Positions 7,081-15,165 of a stretch of DNA of 34,569 nucleotides are shown here, in pieces. The stretch's first letter is position 1. The number at the start of each line of letters is the position of its first letter. A program made the translations under genes and the position numbers. The DNA comes from an uncultured Paracoccaceae bacterium (GTDB taxonomy: Bacteria; Pseudomonadota; Alphaproteobacteria; Rhodobacterales; Rhodobacteraceae), in NCBI GenBank assembly GCA_947499715.1, contig CANMPL010000019.1:1-34569 (forward strand), given 5' to 3'. Below the pieces are notes generated by a model. That model made no database searches, was not told the origin of the DNA, and was given only the letters and a program-made list of their open reading frames with translations.

Positions 7081-7357
7081 CGTTTAAGGCGAGCGATCAG
7101 CGACAAACTCAACCATATTCTCCATGGCGGGATACAGAATCTCAAGATTGCCAGCAACCTAGAACTTCTCCCATCACGTTTCATTTGCACATGGCCCAGG
7201 TTTGGTTGCAACGTTCAAACTCCGTGGCCGAATTCTCGCTACCACATTGTCCTCTATTCATAGGCCACATCATTGATACCGGCATGTGAGGCAATGTTGC
7301 CTTTCGTTTCAAAGTTACTAGCTTTAGTCTAGGTAAGACGTAAATCACAGGTGAGCT
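7081..7357. other. Divergent intergenic region luxR / 7358 gene
   Basis: About 280 bases with no supported gene lie between the divergently transcribed luxR and the 7358 gene. They must hold promoters for both directions. The one distinct site is a perfect dyad at 7289-7302. I could not assign -35/-10 boxes with confidence. Confidence 0.4.
7289..7302. promoter_or_regulatory. 14-bp dyad upstream of the 7358 gene
   Basis: AGGCAA-TG-TTGCCT is a perfect inverted repeat (6-bp arms, 2-bp spacer) 56 bases before the ATG at 7358. Its size and position fit an operator of a dimeric regulator. It does not resemble the GATC-centred dyad next to luxR. Confidence 0.35.
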
Positions 7358-7738
7358 ATGTACCTTCAATTTTACACCAGCAACGGCATCCGTTGGGATG
7401 ATGCGTTAGATCGCGTCCAATCGGGTGACGGTGAAGTGTTTGTTTGCGTTGTGAAGACGCCGAAGAAGGGTACGCAGCAGTTTGAACTTGCCTATGGGAT
7501 GTTCTACCGCGATTCCCAAGGCACCTTGTGTGACTGCCTCCAACCGACCCGAACGGCTCTAAAAACAACGCGGTCCGCGGAAGTTGCTTTTCAGTTTTTG
7601 CGAGAAGCGTATCCAGACTGCTGGGACTTCAGCTTGCCAGTTCTTGATGAACACAATGTCATCGAAACCGGGAAAATTGGTGATCGGACCGTGCTAAAGC
7701 ACAAGGCCCAAGTACGATTGAATGAGCAACGGTCCTGA
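7358..7738 (+). CDS. Unknown soluble protein, first gene of a two-gene unit
   Basis: This 126-residue protein has no signal peptide or membrane segment. It contains two cysteine-bearing stretches (VFVCVVKTP, LCDCLQP) and ends KHKAQVRLNEQRS. A good ribosome binding site (AGGTGAG) precedes the ATG at 7358. Its 3' end overlaps the next small gene by 17 bases, and a terminator follows that gene, so the two form a separate unit between the quorum-sensing operon and the transfer operon. The product is not recognised. A regulatory or accessory transfer role is only suggested by location. Confidence 0.6.
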   Translation: MYLQFYTSNGIRWDDALDRVQSGDGEVFVCVVKTPKKGTQQFELAYGMFYRDSQGTLCDCLQPTRTALKTTRSAEVAFQFLREAYPDCWDFSLPVLDEHNVIETGKIGDRTVLKHKAQVRLNEQRS

Positions 7739-7892
7739 AGCAAGCAAAACTGCGATATCTATAAGGTCCAAAGGGCTTCTGTTCATATCCGTTTTTTTGG
7801 TGGGTTGTGTCCTTGGCGTTCCAAGCACGGCGCTCCTCGTGCTTTTCATAGCCGTACAGTTGCGCTTGATTCGTGGCCCCTTGAACGAATAA
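7722..7892 (+). CDS. 56-residue membrane protein
   Basis: From ATG 7722 a short frame runs to TAA 7890-7892. It starts MSNGPEASKTAISIRSKG and then has one long hydrophobic stretch (LLFISVFLVGCVLGVPST, continuing through ALLVLFIAVQL), enough for one long or two short membrane spans. It overlaps the preceding gene and is followed after about 60 bases by a terminator. Both support translation as the second gene of that unit. No family is recognised; a small transfer-related or exclusion-type membrane protein is possible. Confidence 0.5.
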   Translation: MSNGPEASKTAISIRSKGLLFISVFLVGCVLGVPSTALLVLFIAVQLRLIRGPLNE

Positions 7893-7953
7893 CGCCTCTG
7901 AGACCCTCCACTTAACCCGCTAAATTCCCCAAAACCACGACACCAGCCGTTGC

Positions 7954-7983
7954 ACCCGCGTCGAAAGATGCGGGTATTTTTGT
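7954..7983 (+). terminator. Rho-independent terminator before the tra operon
   Basis: ACCCGC (7954-7959) pairs with GCGGGT (7970-7975) and is followed directly by ATTTTTGTG. It closes the 7358-7892 unit and insulates the transfer operon, so traA should have its own promoter within 7984-8097. Confidence 0.75.
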
Positions 7984-8036
7984 GTTTCGTGGTTATTGGG
8001 CGTTATATTCTTTATGTTGCCGGGCTAGACAAATTT

Positions 8037-8067
8037 GCGAAACAGCGTAAAGATGCGAACAGCGCAA
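8037..8067 (+). promoter_or_regulatory. Imperfect direct repeat in the traA leader
   Basis: GCGAAACAGCGTAA (8037-8050) and GCGAACAGCGCAA (8055-8067) form two near copies about 18 bases apart, 30-60 bases before the pilin ATG. They could be an activator site or part of the leader RNA. No convincing -35/-10 pair was identified around them. Confidence 0.3.
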
Positions 8068-8097
8068 TAAACGCGCTTTTGCAACTAGGGAAAATCC

Positions 8098-8469
8098 ATG
8101 AAAAAAATCCTCAAGATCGGTAACGTCGCTGCTGCGGCTCTTCTTTCAACAGCCGGCGCGGCCATGGCCGCGGGTTCCGGTACAGGTATTGAAGCTGGCT
8201 TCACTGACGTCGGTACAGACCTCAACACGCTTCTGAACGGGGCAGGTGGTTTCATCATCATCATCGTTTCGATCATGCTCGCTGCACTGATGTTGGCGAT
8301 CGGTCGCGGCTGGGTTTATGCCGCCACCGCTTTCGGGTGTGCCATGTTCCTCGGCTATGGCGTGACCGCCTTCCAAGGGATCGCCGGTGTTACCGCGACA
8401 ACCGACATCTTGCTGAGCGCCGAAAACGCTCAGGCTGAGAACGTCCTGTACGTCGAAGCATCCATCTAA
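8098..8469 (+). CDS. traA: F-type conjugative pilin TraA
   Basis: This 123-residue propilin is the first gene of the transfer operon, as in F. It has a signal peptide (KK near the start, hydrophobic to residue 22, cleavage expected after AMA at about 24). It then has a short polar segment and two hydrophobic segments (about 50-68 and 72-95, GGFIIIIVSIMLAALMLAIG and YAATAFGCAMFLGYG). That is the pilin plan of TraA/VirB2/TrbC proteins, and the length is close to F TraA. AGGGAAAA lies just upstream of the ATG. The operon also encodes an S26 peptidase, so the subunit may be trimmed or cyclised as in RP4-type or H-type pili. A strong stem-loop follows the gene. Confidence 0.85.
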   Translation: MKKILKIGNVAAAALLSTAGAAMAAGSGTGIEAGFTDVGTDLNTLLNGAGGFIIIIVSIMLAALMLAIGRGWVYAATAFGCAMFLGYGVTAFQGIAGVTATTDILLSAENAQAENVLYVEASI

Positions 8470-8478
8470 GGAATAAAA

Positions 8479-8502
8479 GGGCAGGCCGATTTTGGCCTGC
8501 CC
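8479..8502 (+). other. Strong stem-loop after traA
   Basis: GGGCAGGCC and GGCCTGCCC form a perfect 9-bp stem with a six-base loop (GATTTT), starting 10 bases after the traA stop. No T-run follows, so it is not a standard terminator. It fits an RNA 3'-end stabiliser or processing site that would raise pilin mRNA above that of the downstream genes. Confidence 0.65.
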
Positions 8503-8525
8503 GCAACTCATGAGGGCTTGCGGAT

Positions 8526-8807
8526 ATGCTCGTAAAAATTGAACAGCGGCTCCAAGACCCGCCACGGTTTTTGATGGTTCCTGCGGACGAAGCATTCGTC
8601 TTTGGATTTCCCGTCATGATGGCGATGCTTGGAAAGGTTATTCTCACCGGTTTCGTTGTCGGCCTGGTTCTGTGGACGATCTGGCGTCGCATGAAAGGCG
8701 ACGGCGGTTTGGTCATGATGATCGGTGCACTTTATTGGTATCTTCCCTCTGCGACGAACATGTTCGCGGGCCTTCCTGAGTCATCAGTTTCGGTTTGGGA
8801 GGGCTGA
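8526..8807 (+). CDS. traL: Type IV secretion protein TraL
   Basis: This 93-residue inner-membrane protein matches the TraL/VirB3-like family in length and layout. A short cytoplasmic start (VKIEQRLQDPPRFLMVPADE) leads to a hydrophobic hairpin (about residues 25-52) and a second hydrophobic part near residues 62-80. In F, TraL takes part in pilus assembly. It follows traA and precedes traE as in F. A GAGGGC sequence lies upstream of the ATG. Confidence 0.85.
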   Translation: MLVKIEQRLQDPPRFLMVPADEAFVFGFPVMMAMLGKVILTGFVVGLVLWTIWRRMKGDGGLVMMIGALYWYLPSATNMFAGLPESSVSVWEG

Positions 8808-8808
8808 C

Positions 8809-9363
8809 ATGGATTTTCATCAACTGAAGTCAGCAGTTTCGCGAACCCGGGCACAGCGCAACGTCGCGCTCGCAGTATGTGCTGTGATGCTGGCAACGAA
8901 TGCACTTTTGGCCTTTGACATCAACGCGCGAAGCAACCAGGTAATTCTTGTCCCAACGAATGTGTCAGACGGGATGGTTGCTCGGGGTGCGTTCGACAAG
9001 CGATACGTCGAGAGCTTGGCGCTCGACGCCGTCTATAGCCTATACAATGCGACCCCGGCGACGGCAGATTATGGGCGTGATGTCATTACGCGTCTTGCAG
9101 CGGTCAAGGATCGAAATGCGCTCCTGACCAAATATGACGATATCACAAAAGACATGCGTGAACGCGATATCTCGACGGTCTTTTACCCCCGTACAATTGA
9201 ACACAATCTCGACAAGCTGGAAGTCGTCATCGACGGCGACCTGCAGACATTTGTGAACACTGTGCCGGTGACCAATGAACCTCGTCGGCTGTTGTTGGGC
9301 TTTGTCACCGAAGCGGGTTCGATCCGGCTTTCCTTTATCAATAGCGTCGAGGTGGAATCATGA
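8809..9363 (+). CDS. traE: Type IV secretion protein TraE
   Basis: The 184-residue product corresponds to F TraE (VirB8-like), an inner-membrane protein with a short cytoplasmic tail, one membrane span (about residues 18-36, VALAVCAVMLATNALLAF) and a periplasmic domain. Such proteins scaffold the assembly complex. The stretch FVTEAGSIRLSFINS near the end and the overall length are typical. I chose the ATG at 8809, one base after the traL stop; the open frame runs further upstream but inside traL. The gene end overlaps traK. Confidence 0.85.
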   Translation: MDFHQLKSAVSRTRAQRNVALAVCAVMLATNALLAFDINARSNQVILVPTNVSDGMVARGAFDKRYVESLALDAVYSLYNATPATADYGRDVITRLAAVKDRNALLTKYDDITKDMRERDISTVFYPRTIEHNLDKLEVVIDGDLQTFVNTVPVTNEPRRLLLGFVTEAGSIRLSFINSVEVES

Positions 9364-10076
9364 TGCGTTTTTTTGCGCGGAGCATTCCATCCGCTGTTCT
9401 TGTCATCGCCCTAACAACGCAGATGGCGATTGCCGCCCAAAATGTGCGGGCAGCTCCGGACGGGAGCATCGGTTTCAATGTGTCGACATCCGCGGTCACT
9501 CGGTTGAGCGTGAAAAATGATCGGATCCGCCGGATCGTATTGGATGATTCCGCGTTTGAGATGTCCAACGATGCAGAGACAGGGGATGTTTTCTTCCGTG
9601 TGACGCGCCCGACAACGGCCAGTGAAAATGGATACATCATCACGGAGTCTGGTCACACCATCGGGTTCACGCTCGCCGCGACATCCCGAGTTGTTGAGCC
9701 TGTAATTGTAACACTCACGGGCGTTGCTGCGCCGGCCGCTCCTACGGCGCAAACGGCATCAAGCGGCGGTTCTGATTTTGTTGGAGGCGGCGGGTTTGTT
9801 GATGATGTCGCGACGTCCATGACAGAGATCATGCGCAAGGTTGCGCGCGATCACATTGTCGGTCGGTCAGTTCCGTCAGGTCGTAACGGCAAAGTTATTC
9901 GAACGGTCAACGGTACTGGATGGCGCGCAGAAGTCTTGATCGCGACTGCGGGCGCGTCCGGGCGGTTGGTCCGCGAACAGGACTTTTACGGCAATCGCGT
10001 GCAGGCCGTTTGGGTGGTTCAGAACAGCCTCCCCGCAAATGGACGAACGTTCGTCGTCGTCGTGAAAAAGAGGTGA
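9360..10076 (+). CDS. traK: Type IV secretion core protein TraK
   Basis: The 238-residue protein has a signal peptide (to about residue 26, ending QMAIA). Its periplasmic part is rich in beta strands, with a Gly-rich spacer (SSGGSDFVGGGGF) between two domains. TraK is the secretin-like, VirB9-type partner of TraV and TraB in the F outer-membrane core complex, and length and gene order agree with that. Its ATG overlaps the traE stop, indicating translational coupling. Two ATG codons lie in tandem at 9360 and 9363. Confidence 0.8.
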   Translation: MMRFFARSIPSAVLVIALTTQMAIAAQNVRAAPDGSIGFNVSTSAVTRLSVKNDRIRRIVLDDSAFEMSNDAETGDVFFRVTRPTTASENGYIITESGHTIGFTLAATSRVVEPVIVTLTGVAAPAAPTAQTASSGGSDFVGGGGFVDDVATSMTEIMRKVARDHIVGRSVPSGRNGKVIRTVNGTGWRAEVLIATAGASGRLVREQDFYGNRVQAVWVVQNSLPANGRTFVVVVKKR

Positions 10077-10081
10077 TCAAA

Positions 10082-11335
10082 ATGGATCGTAAATCCCAGC
10101 AGAACCTGTTTCTTGTCGTCGGCGTTGTAGCGATCGCTGTGTTGTTTTTCGTCGTTTTCGTGGTGCTCGCGCCGAAACAAGTCGCGAACGCCGGCATCGG
10201 TGCAAATGAGGCGCCAGCCATTGAGACATCGATTATTGCTGATCGGACCTCGTCGGCGGCACCGGAAATGTCGTGGATCACCACGAGCCGGATTGAAATT
10301 GAAGGTCTTCGCGCACTCACTGAAGATCTCAAGCAGGAGATCGCGGCCGAACGTGTTGGTCGGGATCAAGCAATTGAGCTGATCCACGAAGAGTATGCCT
10401 CGATCATTGAACAGCAAATGATGAAGATCGAAGAGTTGGAGGTGGCCGTCACAAATCTGCCAGCGACAATGCCGGCGCAGCTCCCAGGGACCTCAATTGA
10501 CGGCGAAGGGTTCGAAGATACGGGCAGCGAGTTTATCCGAACCCGGACCGGAGCGCCTCAAAACGTCACACCGTTTGCGCCCACGAATACCCGCGAGACA
10601 CCGCGCCGCTCAGCAGTACCCGGTGATCCGGTTCCATCGGCGCCGCGTTCGTTTGGGAACGATTTCCAATTGTCCGAGCGCGAGGAAATGGTCGAACAAG
10701 CGAGCGTCAATACGCTGCACAACTACATTCCGGCTGGATCTTATGCTCCAGCGGTTGTGTTGTCGGGTGCTGATGCGGCCACAAATGTTGTGAACCGAGA
10801 GAATCCGATCCCTGTTCTGTTCCGTATCTCCGGCCCTGCCGTAACCGCTGGCGTAGGTCGGGGAAGGGGCGCTCGGGTCAATATTACTGGTTGTACTGTT
10901 CAAGGGTCAGCCATGGGTGATCTGAGTTCGGAGCGGGTTCTTGTCCGTCTTCTGACTTTGACCTGCTTGCGGCAGAACGGCGTGATCATGGAAACCGAGA
11001 TCTCGGGATACATGACAGGATCTGGCAAGGCCGGTGTGCGGGGCAGGGTGGTCAGTCGCGAAGGGAATCTCGTGACAAACGCCGGAATCGCAGGCGCGCT
11101 TCAAGGCTTGTCCGGTGCGTTCACCGGAGCGGCCGGATCTGATGATGAGGGCGCGGACCTGGCGGGAATTGCACAAGCAGCTGGCGCAGCTGCGGCAGCT
11201 GGTGGCGTGCAGCAGGCCGCCACAACGCTCTCGGAATATTACATCAATCGCGCTGAGCAATATCAGCCGGTGATTTCTCTCAATGGCGGGACAAACGTTG
11301 AACTCGTCTTTTTGGAAGGTGTTTCTCTACAATGA
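10082..11335 (+). CDS. traB: Type IV secretion core protein TraB
   Basis: This 417-residue TraB/VirB10-like protein spans the envelope, joining the inner membrane to the TraK-TraV outer ring. Visible parts are a short cytoplasmic start, a membrane span at about residues 9-30 (FLVVGVVAIAVLFFVVFVVL), a coiled coil at about 70-125 (IEGLRALTEDLKQEI, EEYASIIEQQMMKIEELEVA), a Pro/Thr-rich linker and a C-terminal TrbI-type beta-barrel domain (GRGRGARVNITGCTVQGSA onward). The ATG at 10082 follows a GAGGTGA site six bases after the traK stop. The 3' end overlaps traV by four bases. Confidence 0.88.
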   Translation: MDRKSQQNLFLVVGVVAIAVLFFVVFVVLAPKQVANAGIGANEAPAIETSIIADRTSSAAPEMSWITTSRIEIEGLRALTEDLKQEIAAERVGRDQAIELIHEEYASIIEQQMMKIEELEVAVTNLPATMPAQLPGTSIDGEGFEDTGSEFIRTRTGAPQNVTPFAPTNTRETPRRSAVPGDPVPSAPRSFGNDFQLSEREEMVEQASVNTLHNYIPAGSYAPAVVLSGADAATNVVNRENPIPVLFRISGPAVTAGVGRGRGARVNITGCTVQGSAMGDLSSERVLVRLLTLTCLRQNGVIMETEISGYMTGSGKAGVRGRVVSREGNLVTNAGIAGALQGLSGAFTGAAGSDDEGADLAGIAQAAGAAAAAGGVQQAATTLSEYYINRAEQYQPVISLNGGTNVELVFLEGVSLQ

Positions 11336-11757
11336 CCAACTCCCTCTTGTTCGGTATTCGCCGTCGTCTATGGATTGCTCTCCCGCTCCTTGCTGTCGCG
11401 GGTTGCGCAGACAACACCCAAGGCGATTTTCTATGTGAGGCACAAATAGGAAGCCCTTGTTCGACGATCAGTCAGGCTGACGGTGGCGGTGTTCCAAACG
11501 TGAACACCGTCAATGAACATGCCGAAGATCGGCTTTCCGACACAATCACGCAGCAACCACTCGGAGTTGGCAAGGGTGGGGCGGCGCAGTTCGCCGGGAT
11601 GCCGGACGGTGGTTTTCCGTATCAAACGAACCGGTATCGTGTCCCTGAGCTTGTGGGCCGGATCTGGATCGCGCCATATCATGATGAAAATGAGATCCTT
11701 CACGAAAGTGCATATATCCATGCCGTGATCGTCGACGCACATTGGGCGACACGCTGA
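11332..11757 (+). CDS. traV: Type IV secretion lipoprotein TraV
   Basis: The 141-residue product has a type II signal peptide with lipobox LAVAGC (lipidated Cys at residue 25). It carries further cysteines soon after (CEAQIGSPC), as TraV/VirB7-type proteins do. It would anchor the TraK-TraB core complex in the outer membrane. The C-terminal segment RVPELVGRIWIAPYHDENE is the conserved TraV end. The gene overlaps traB at its start (ATGA) and traC at its stop. Confidence 0.85.
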   Translation: MTNSLLFGIRRRLWIALPLLAVAGCADNTQGDFLCEAQIGSPCSTISQADGGGVPNVNTVNEHAEDRLSDTITQQPLGVGKGGAAQFAGMPDGGFPYQTNRYRVPELVGRIWIAPYHDENEILHESAYIHAVIVDAHWATR

Positions 11758-14231
11758 TGGGTATTCAGGATTTCTTTGCCAGTCTCTTTGGGGACGCAGG
11801 CTTCAGCGAACCGCGCGAACGCGACATCACCTGCGAAGCGCTTTCTAAGATTTTGCCCTATGAGGTCTTTGATCCTGAGAAACGGCTCTACTTCAACGAT
11901 CATACGATTGGGTTCATCTTTGAAGTCTTTACGACCGTGCAATCGGACGCACTTCAAAATTTCCACGGCGCCATACAATCGTCGATGCCGGTTGGATCTG
12001 GATTGCAGATCTTAAACTGGTCTTCACCGGATATCTCGCGGAGCCTGGAAGATTGGGCGCGCGCGCGCGTTGGAGGTGGCGATATCGGTGAGGCGATGGC
12101 GGCCGCCCGGGTTGCTCATCTTCAGAATCTTCGGTTTGGAACAACCGACGCCGTGAAGGCCCTCCCTTTGAACCGTCGGCGCTTTGTCGTTGGTTGGGTG
12201 CCATCCGACTCAAGCAAATCAGCAGTCGCTGATCTGGATGATTTTCGGCGGGCCATTCTCGGTGCGATTGGCATGGATCAAACCGCTACCATCCTGCCTT
12301 GGGAGTTGATCACTCTGGCAAAAGAACTGCTCCACGCGGAAAACTGGTCTACGCCGTCACCGATGGATTACAGTGACAATCTCCCGATTTCAGCTCAGCT
12401 TTATGGATCTTCGATCAAGGTTACGACCGAAGGACTGACATTCAATGGGAAGCCCCAAATGTCTGCGCGTGTCCTCACGGCATCAAAGTATCCCAACGAA
12501 TGGGAGACGGGTTTATCGATCGTGTTGTCCGGCGAGCCAGACCGGATTTCAGATCGGCCTCATGGTCCGGTCTTAATGTCGCTGAATGCGCAAATGATTC
12601 CGGTTCAGAAGGCCACGGCTGGGATTATCGCACAGCGGGCCAAGATGGAGCACTCCAAGAAGACAGGCTTTGCGAAATTTGCGACCGACTTGGGTGGCAA
12701 GGAGCAAGAACTTCATAGTCTTGCTGAAGAATTGGAAAATGGCGAAAAGCTTCTGTCCACTGTCACGACGGTTGTTTGTTTCGCGCAGGGTGGCGTGGAC
12801 GAGTCGCGGGCGGCAGCCGCTGAAATGATGAAGATTTGGCGGCGCGCAGGCATCATCCTGCGCCACGAACGCTATCTTCAACTGCCGATCTTCATGAACG
12901 CTTTGCCCATGGGCGCTGCGCCAAAACAGATGGCGACGCTCGGCAAAATGATGCGGACCCGCCTGCTGAAAGGCGCGGCTGTCGCTGCGCTTGCGCCGTT
13001 TCACAGTGAGTGGAAGGGCAATTCGCTCGGCGAAGGTGTTCTACTCGTCGGCCGCCAGGGGCAGGTTTTCACATGGAGTAACTTCATCAGCGAGGGCAAC
13101 TACAATGCCTCGGTTGTCGGAAAATCGGGCGCGGGCAAGTCAGTCTTTATGCAAGAGCTTGTCTCCTCTCTGGTTTGCAATGGGGGCCGGTGTCTTGTGA
13201 TCGACGACGGCTACTCGTTTCAGACGATGGCCGAAATCATGGGCGGGCGGCACGTCGCCCTCGACGGGAGCGCACCCATCAGACTCAATCCATTCTCGAT
13301 GCTGGATGCGGACCGCATGGATGGTGAGGAATATGCAGCTGAAGCCGTCGAGCTGTTGGCACGTGTTATCTCGACTATGGGGGCCTTGGGCGAGCAACGC
13401 GAAGGCCGTGTGTCCAACATGGAAGAAGGCTTTATTGCTGATGCGGTAAAGCAGGTTTGGGCTGCGAAGGGGTCGGAAGGGCAAGTTGGAGATGTATACG
13501 AACTTTTGCTAGCGAAAGTGCCATCTGAACCGCGCTTGAAGGACGTTTGTCAGAAACTTTCGAAGTTCATTCCGAGCGGCACATATGGTGCCTATTTCGA
13601 AGGGCCGTCCAACATAACGTTGGATACGCCCCTCACCGTCATCGAGCTTTCGGACATCAAGACTCAACCGGAACTCGAACAGGTCGTCCTTCAGATCGTG
13701 ATGTTTCTGGGAACAGAGCTGATGTATAAAACGGACCGTTCGGTTCGTGTTGCGATTGTCATTGATGAAGCCTGGAGCCTCTTGCGGGGGGCAGGGACAG
13801 CACATTTCATCGAAGGCGTTGTGCGACGTGCCCGCAAATACACCGGGGCACTCATCACCGGAACGCAAAGCGTCGATGACTACTACGACAACCCGGCGGC
13901 CCTAGTCTGCCTGCAGAACTCCGATTGGCAAGTCTTTCTTGCTCAGAAACCAGAAACCATTGATCGATTAGAGGCTGATGGCCGGCTCTCCGCACCCCCA
14001 GGCACGGGTCGGCGATTGAAGTCTCTAACCTCGGTTCCCGGCCAGTTTTCTGAACTGGCGATCAAAGGATCCGAGGGGTGGGTCTTTGGGCGGCTGCTGC
14101 TTGACGCATTCTCCTTGACGGCAGTGTCGTCCAAAGGCTCAACCGTTGCTGAACTCAACCGACTGAAATCCGAGGGGCTTTCAACTGTCGAAGCCGTTGG
14201 CGTAATTGCAAAAGCGGGGACGGCGCAATGA
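11757..14231 (+). CDS. traC: Type IV secretion ATPase TraC
   Basis: This 824-residue VirB4-type ATPase powers pilus assembly at the inner membrane. Walker A is G455-S462 (GKSGAGKS) and Walker B is around D670-E671 (VAIVIDEAW). The N-terminal half is the TraC-F pilus assembly domain, including the stretch ending NPFSMLDAD shortly after Walker A. It then continues into the RecA-like fold, with GTQSVDDYYDNPAALV matching the conserved late motif. The ATG at 11757 overlaps the traV stop; a TTG five codons upstream is open but unnecessary. Length is close to F TraC (about 875). No defect is visible. Confidence 0.95.
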   Translation: MGIQDFFASLFGDAGFSEPRERDITCEALSKILPYEVFDPEKRLYFNDHTIGFIFEVFTTVQSDALQNFHGAIQSSMPVGSGLQILNWSSPDISRSLEDWARARVGGGDIGEAMAAARVAHLQNLRFGTTDAVKALPLNRRRFVVGWVPSDSSKSAVADLDDFRRAILGAIGMDQTATILPWELITLAKELLHAENWSTPSPMDYSDNLPISAQLYGSSIKVTTEGLTFNGKPQMSARVLTASKYPNEWETGLSIVLSGEPDRISDRPHGPVLMSLNAQMIPVQKATAGIIAQRAKMEHSKKTGFAKFATDLGGKEQELHSLAEELENGEKLLSTVTTVVCFAQGGVDESRAAAAEMMKIWRRAGIILRHERYLQLPIFMNALPMGAAPKQMATLGKMMRTRLLKGAAVAALAPFHSEWKGNSLGEGVLLVGRQGQVFTWSNFISEGNYNASVVGKSGAGKSVFMQELVSSLVCNGGRCLVIDDGYSFQTMAEIMGGRHVALDGSAPIRLNPFSMLDADRMDGEEYAAEAVELLARVISTMGALGEQREGRVSNMEEGFIADAVKQVWAAKGSEGQVGDVYELLLAKVPSEPRLKDVCQKLSKFIPSGTYGAYFEGPSNITLDTPLTVIELSDIKTQPELEQVVLQIVMFLGTELMYKTDRSVRVAIVIDEAWSLLRGAGTAHFIEGVVRRARKYTGALITGTQSVDDYYDNPAALVCLQNSDWQVFLAQKPETIDRLEADGRLSAPPGTGRRLKSLTSVPGQFSELAIKGSEGWVFGRLLLDAFSLTAVSSKGSTVAELNRLKSEGLSTVEAVGVIAKAGTAQ

Positions 14232-14614
14232 GGTTTACGGACCTACCTCGTTTCATTGCTTTCTTCTGTCTTGGTGCAATTCTGTTTGAGTTGTCCGTCA
14301 TGGCTTTTTTGCGGTTTTCCGATCTTCAGGAGCAGGCGCAAGCCTCGCAGCCAAGCCGCCAGCCTCAAATCCTCACTGTGGATCCTGATGCTATTTTGAA
14401 GTTGTTTGTTGAGCAGCGCGGCTTGGGACTGGAAGGTGATGCCTTCACCCTCGCAGTGAGAAAACTCGACAGTATCGTGGCGAGAGAAGCGTCTCGCGTT
14501 CACGCTGAATTTGGGGTGCTTGTGGTCAAAGCTGATCTCGTCCTTGCGGGTGGGACTGACTACACAATGCCATTTCTGGAGCGTGTCCTGCAAACTTGGG
14601 ATGCGACGCCATGA
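14228..14614 (+). CDS. trbI: Type F conjugation protein TrbI
   Basis: The 128-residue inner-membrane protein has one span (about residues 8-27, RFIAFFCLGAILFELSVMAF). A periplasmic domain follows (ILKLFVEQRGLG, VLVVKADLVLAGGTDYT). Length and position between traC and traW match F TrbI, which affects pilus outgrowth and retraction. It overlaps traC by four bases (ATGA) and the following peptidase gene in the same way. Confidence 0.75.
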   Translation: MRFTDLPRFIAFFCLGAILFELSVMAFLRFSDLQEQAQASQPSRQPQILTVDPDAILKLFVEQRGLGLEGDAFTLAVRKLDSIVAREASRVHAEFGVLVVKADLVLAGGTDYTMPFLERVLQTWDATP

Positions 14615-15165
14615 CCTTGGATTTCACCAAAGGCAAAAAGACGCGTCAGCCGCTGAAGCGGTGGCATTGGATCGCTATCACTTTCGTAGCCCTGCTTTCG
14701 GTGTGCGTGTTCTACATGCTTTCGGCAACGCGGGTGGTGGTCAACGGCACAACGTCTTTGCCACACAACGGCTATCTGATGGTGACCTGGCCCAAGATGG
14801 TCCGGATCGACTCGTATGTTGCATTTGATGCGCCCGATGAGATCTCCGACAAGTTCGAACATCTGGTTTTCATCAAGCGGGTCGTTGGTGTGCCAGGTGA
14901 TCTTGTGACGTCCAATGATGGACGCGTGTGTGTCAACGCAGAATGCCGGACGCTCTTGCCAGAGATGGCGGCGAACGGATACGCGGCCCTTCCGGCGCAC
15001 GTGTTGCCTGCCGGCCAATTTGCCGCGTTCGGAGATGCGTCCGACTCTCTGGACAGCCGTTACGCCGCAATCGGAACGGTCAAAAGATCTCAGATCGTCG
15101 CCGTTGGTTACCCAATCTCAATGCCACATTGGAAGGAGCTTGGAACATGGCTCGGTACGTTTTAA
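14611..15165 (+). CDS. S26-family peptidase (RP4 TraF / TrhP type)
   Basis: The 184-residue protein has an N-terminal membrane span (about residues 20-38) and the S26 signal-peptidase signatures. The probable nucleophile is Ser49 (NGTTSLPHNGY) and the general base is Lys89 (FIKRVVGVPGD). Near the C-terminus, GDASDSLDSRYAAIG is the usual last box. In RP4 and H-type pilus systems this class of enzyme processes the pilin and closes it into a ring. A leader peptidase role for other Tra proteins is also possible. It is translationally coupled to trbI (ATGA), and its 3' end covers the traW ribosome binding site. Confidence 0.85.
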   Translation: MTLDFTKGKKTRQPLKRWHWIAITFVALLSVCVFYMLSATRVVVNGTTSLPHNGYLMVTWPKMVRIDSYVAFDAPDEISDKFEHLVFIKRVVGVPGDLVTSNDGRVCVNAECRTLLPEMAANGYAALPAHVLPAGQFAAFGDASDSLDSRYAAIGTVKRSQIVAVGYPISMPHWKELGTWLGTF

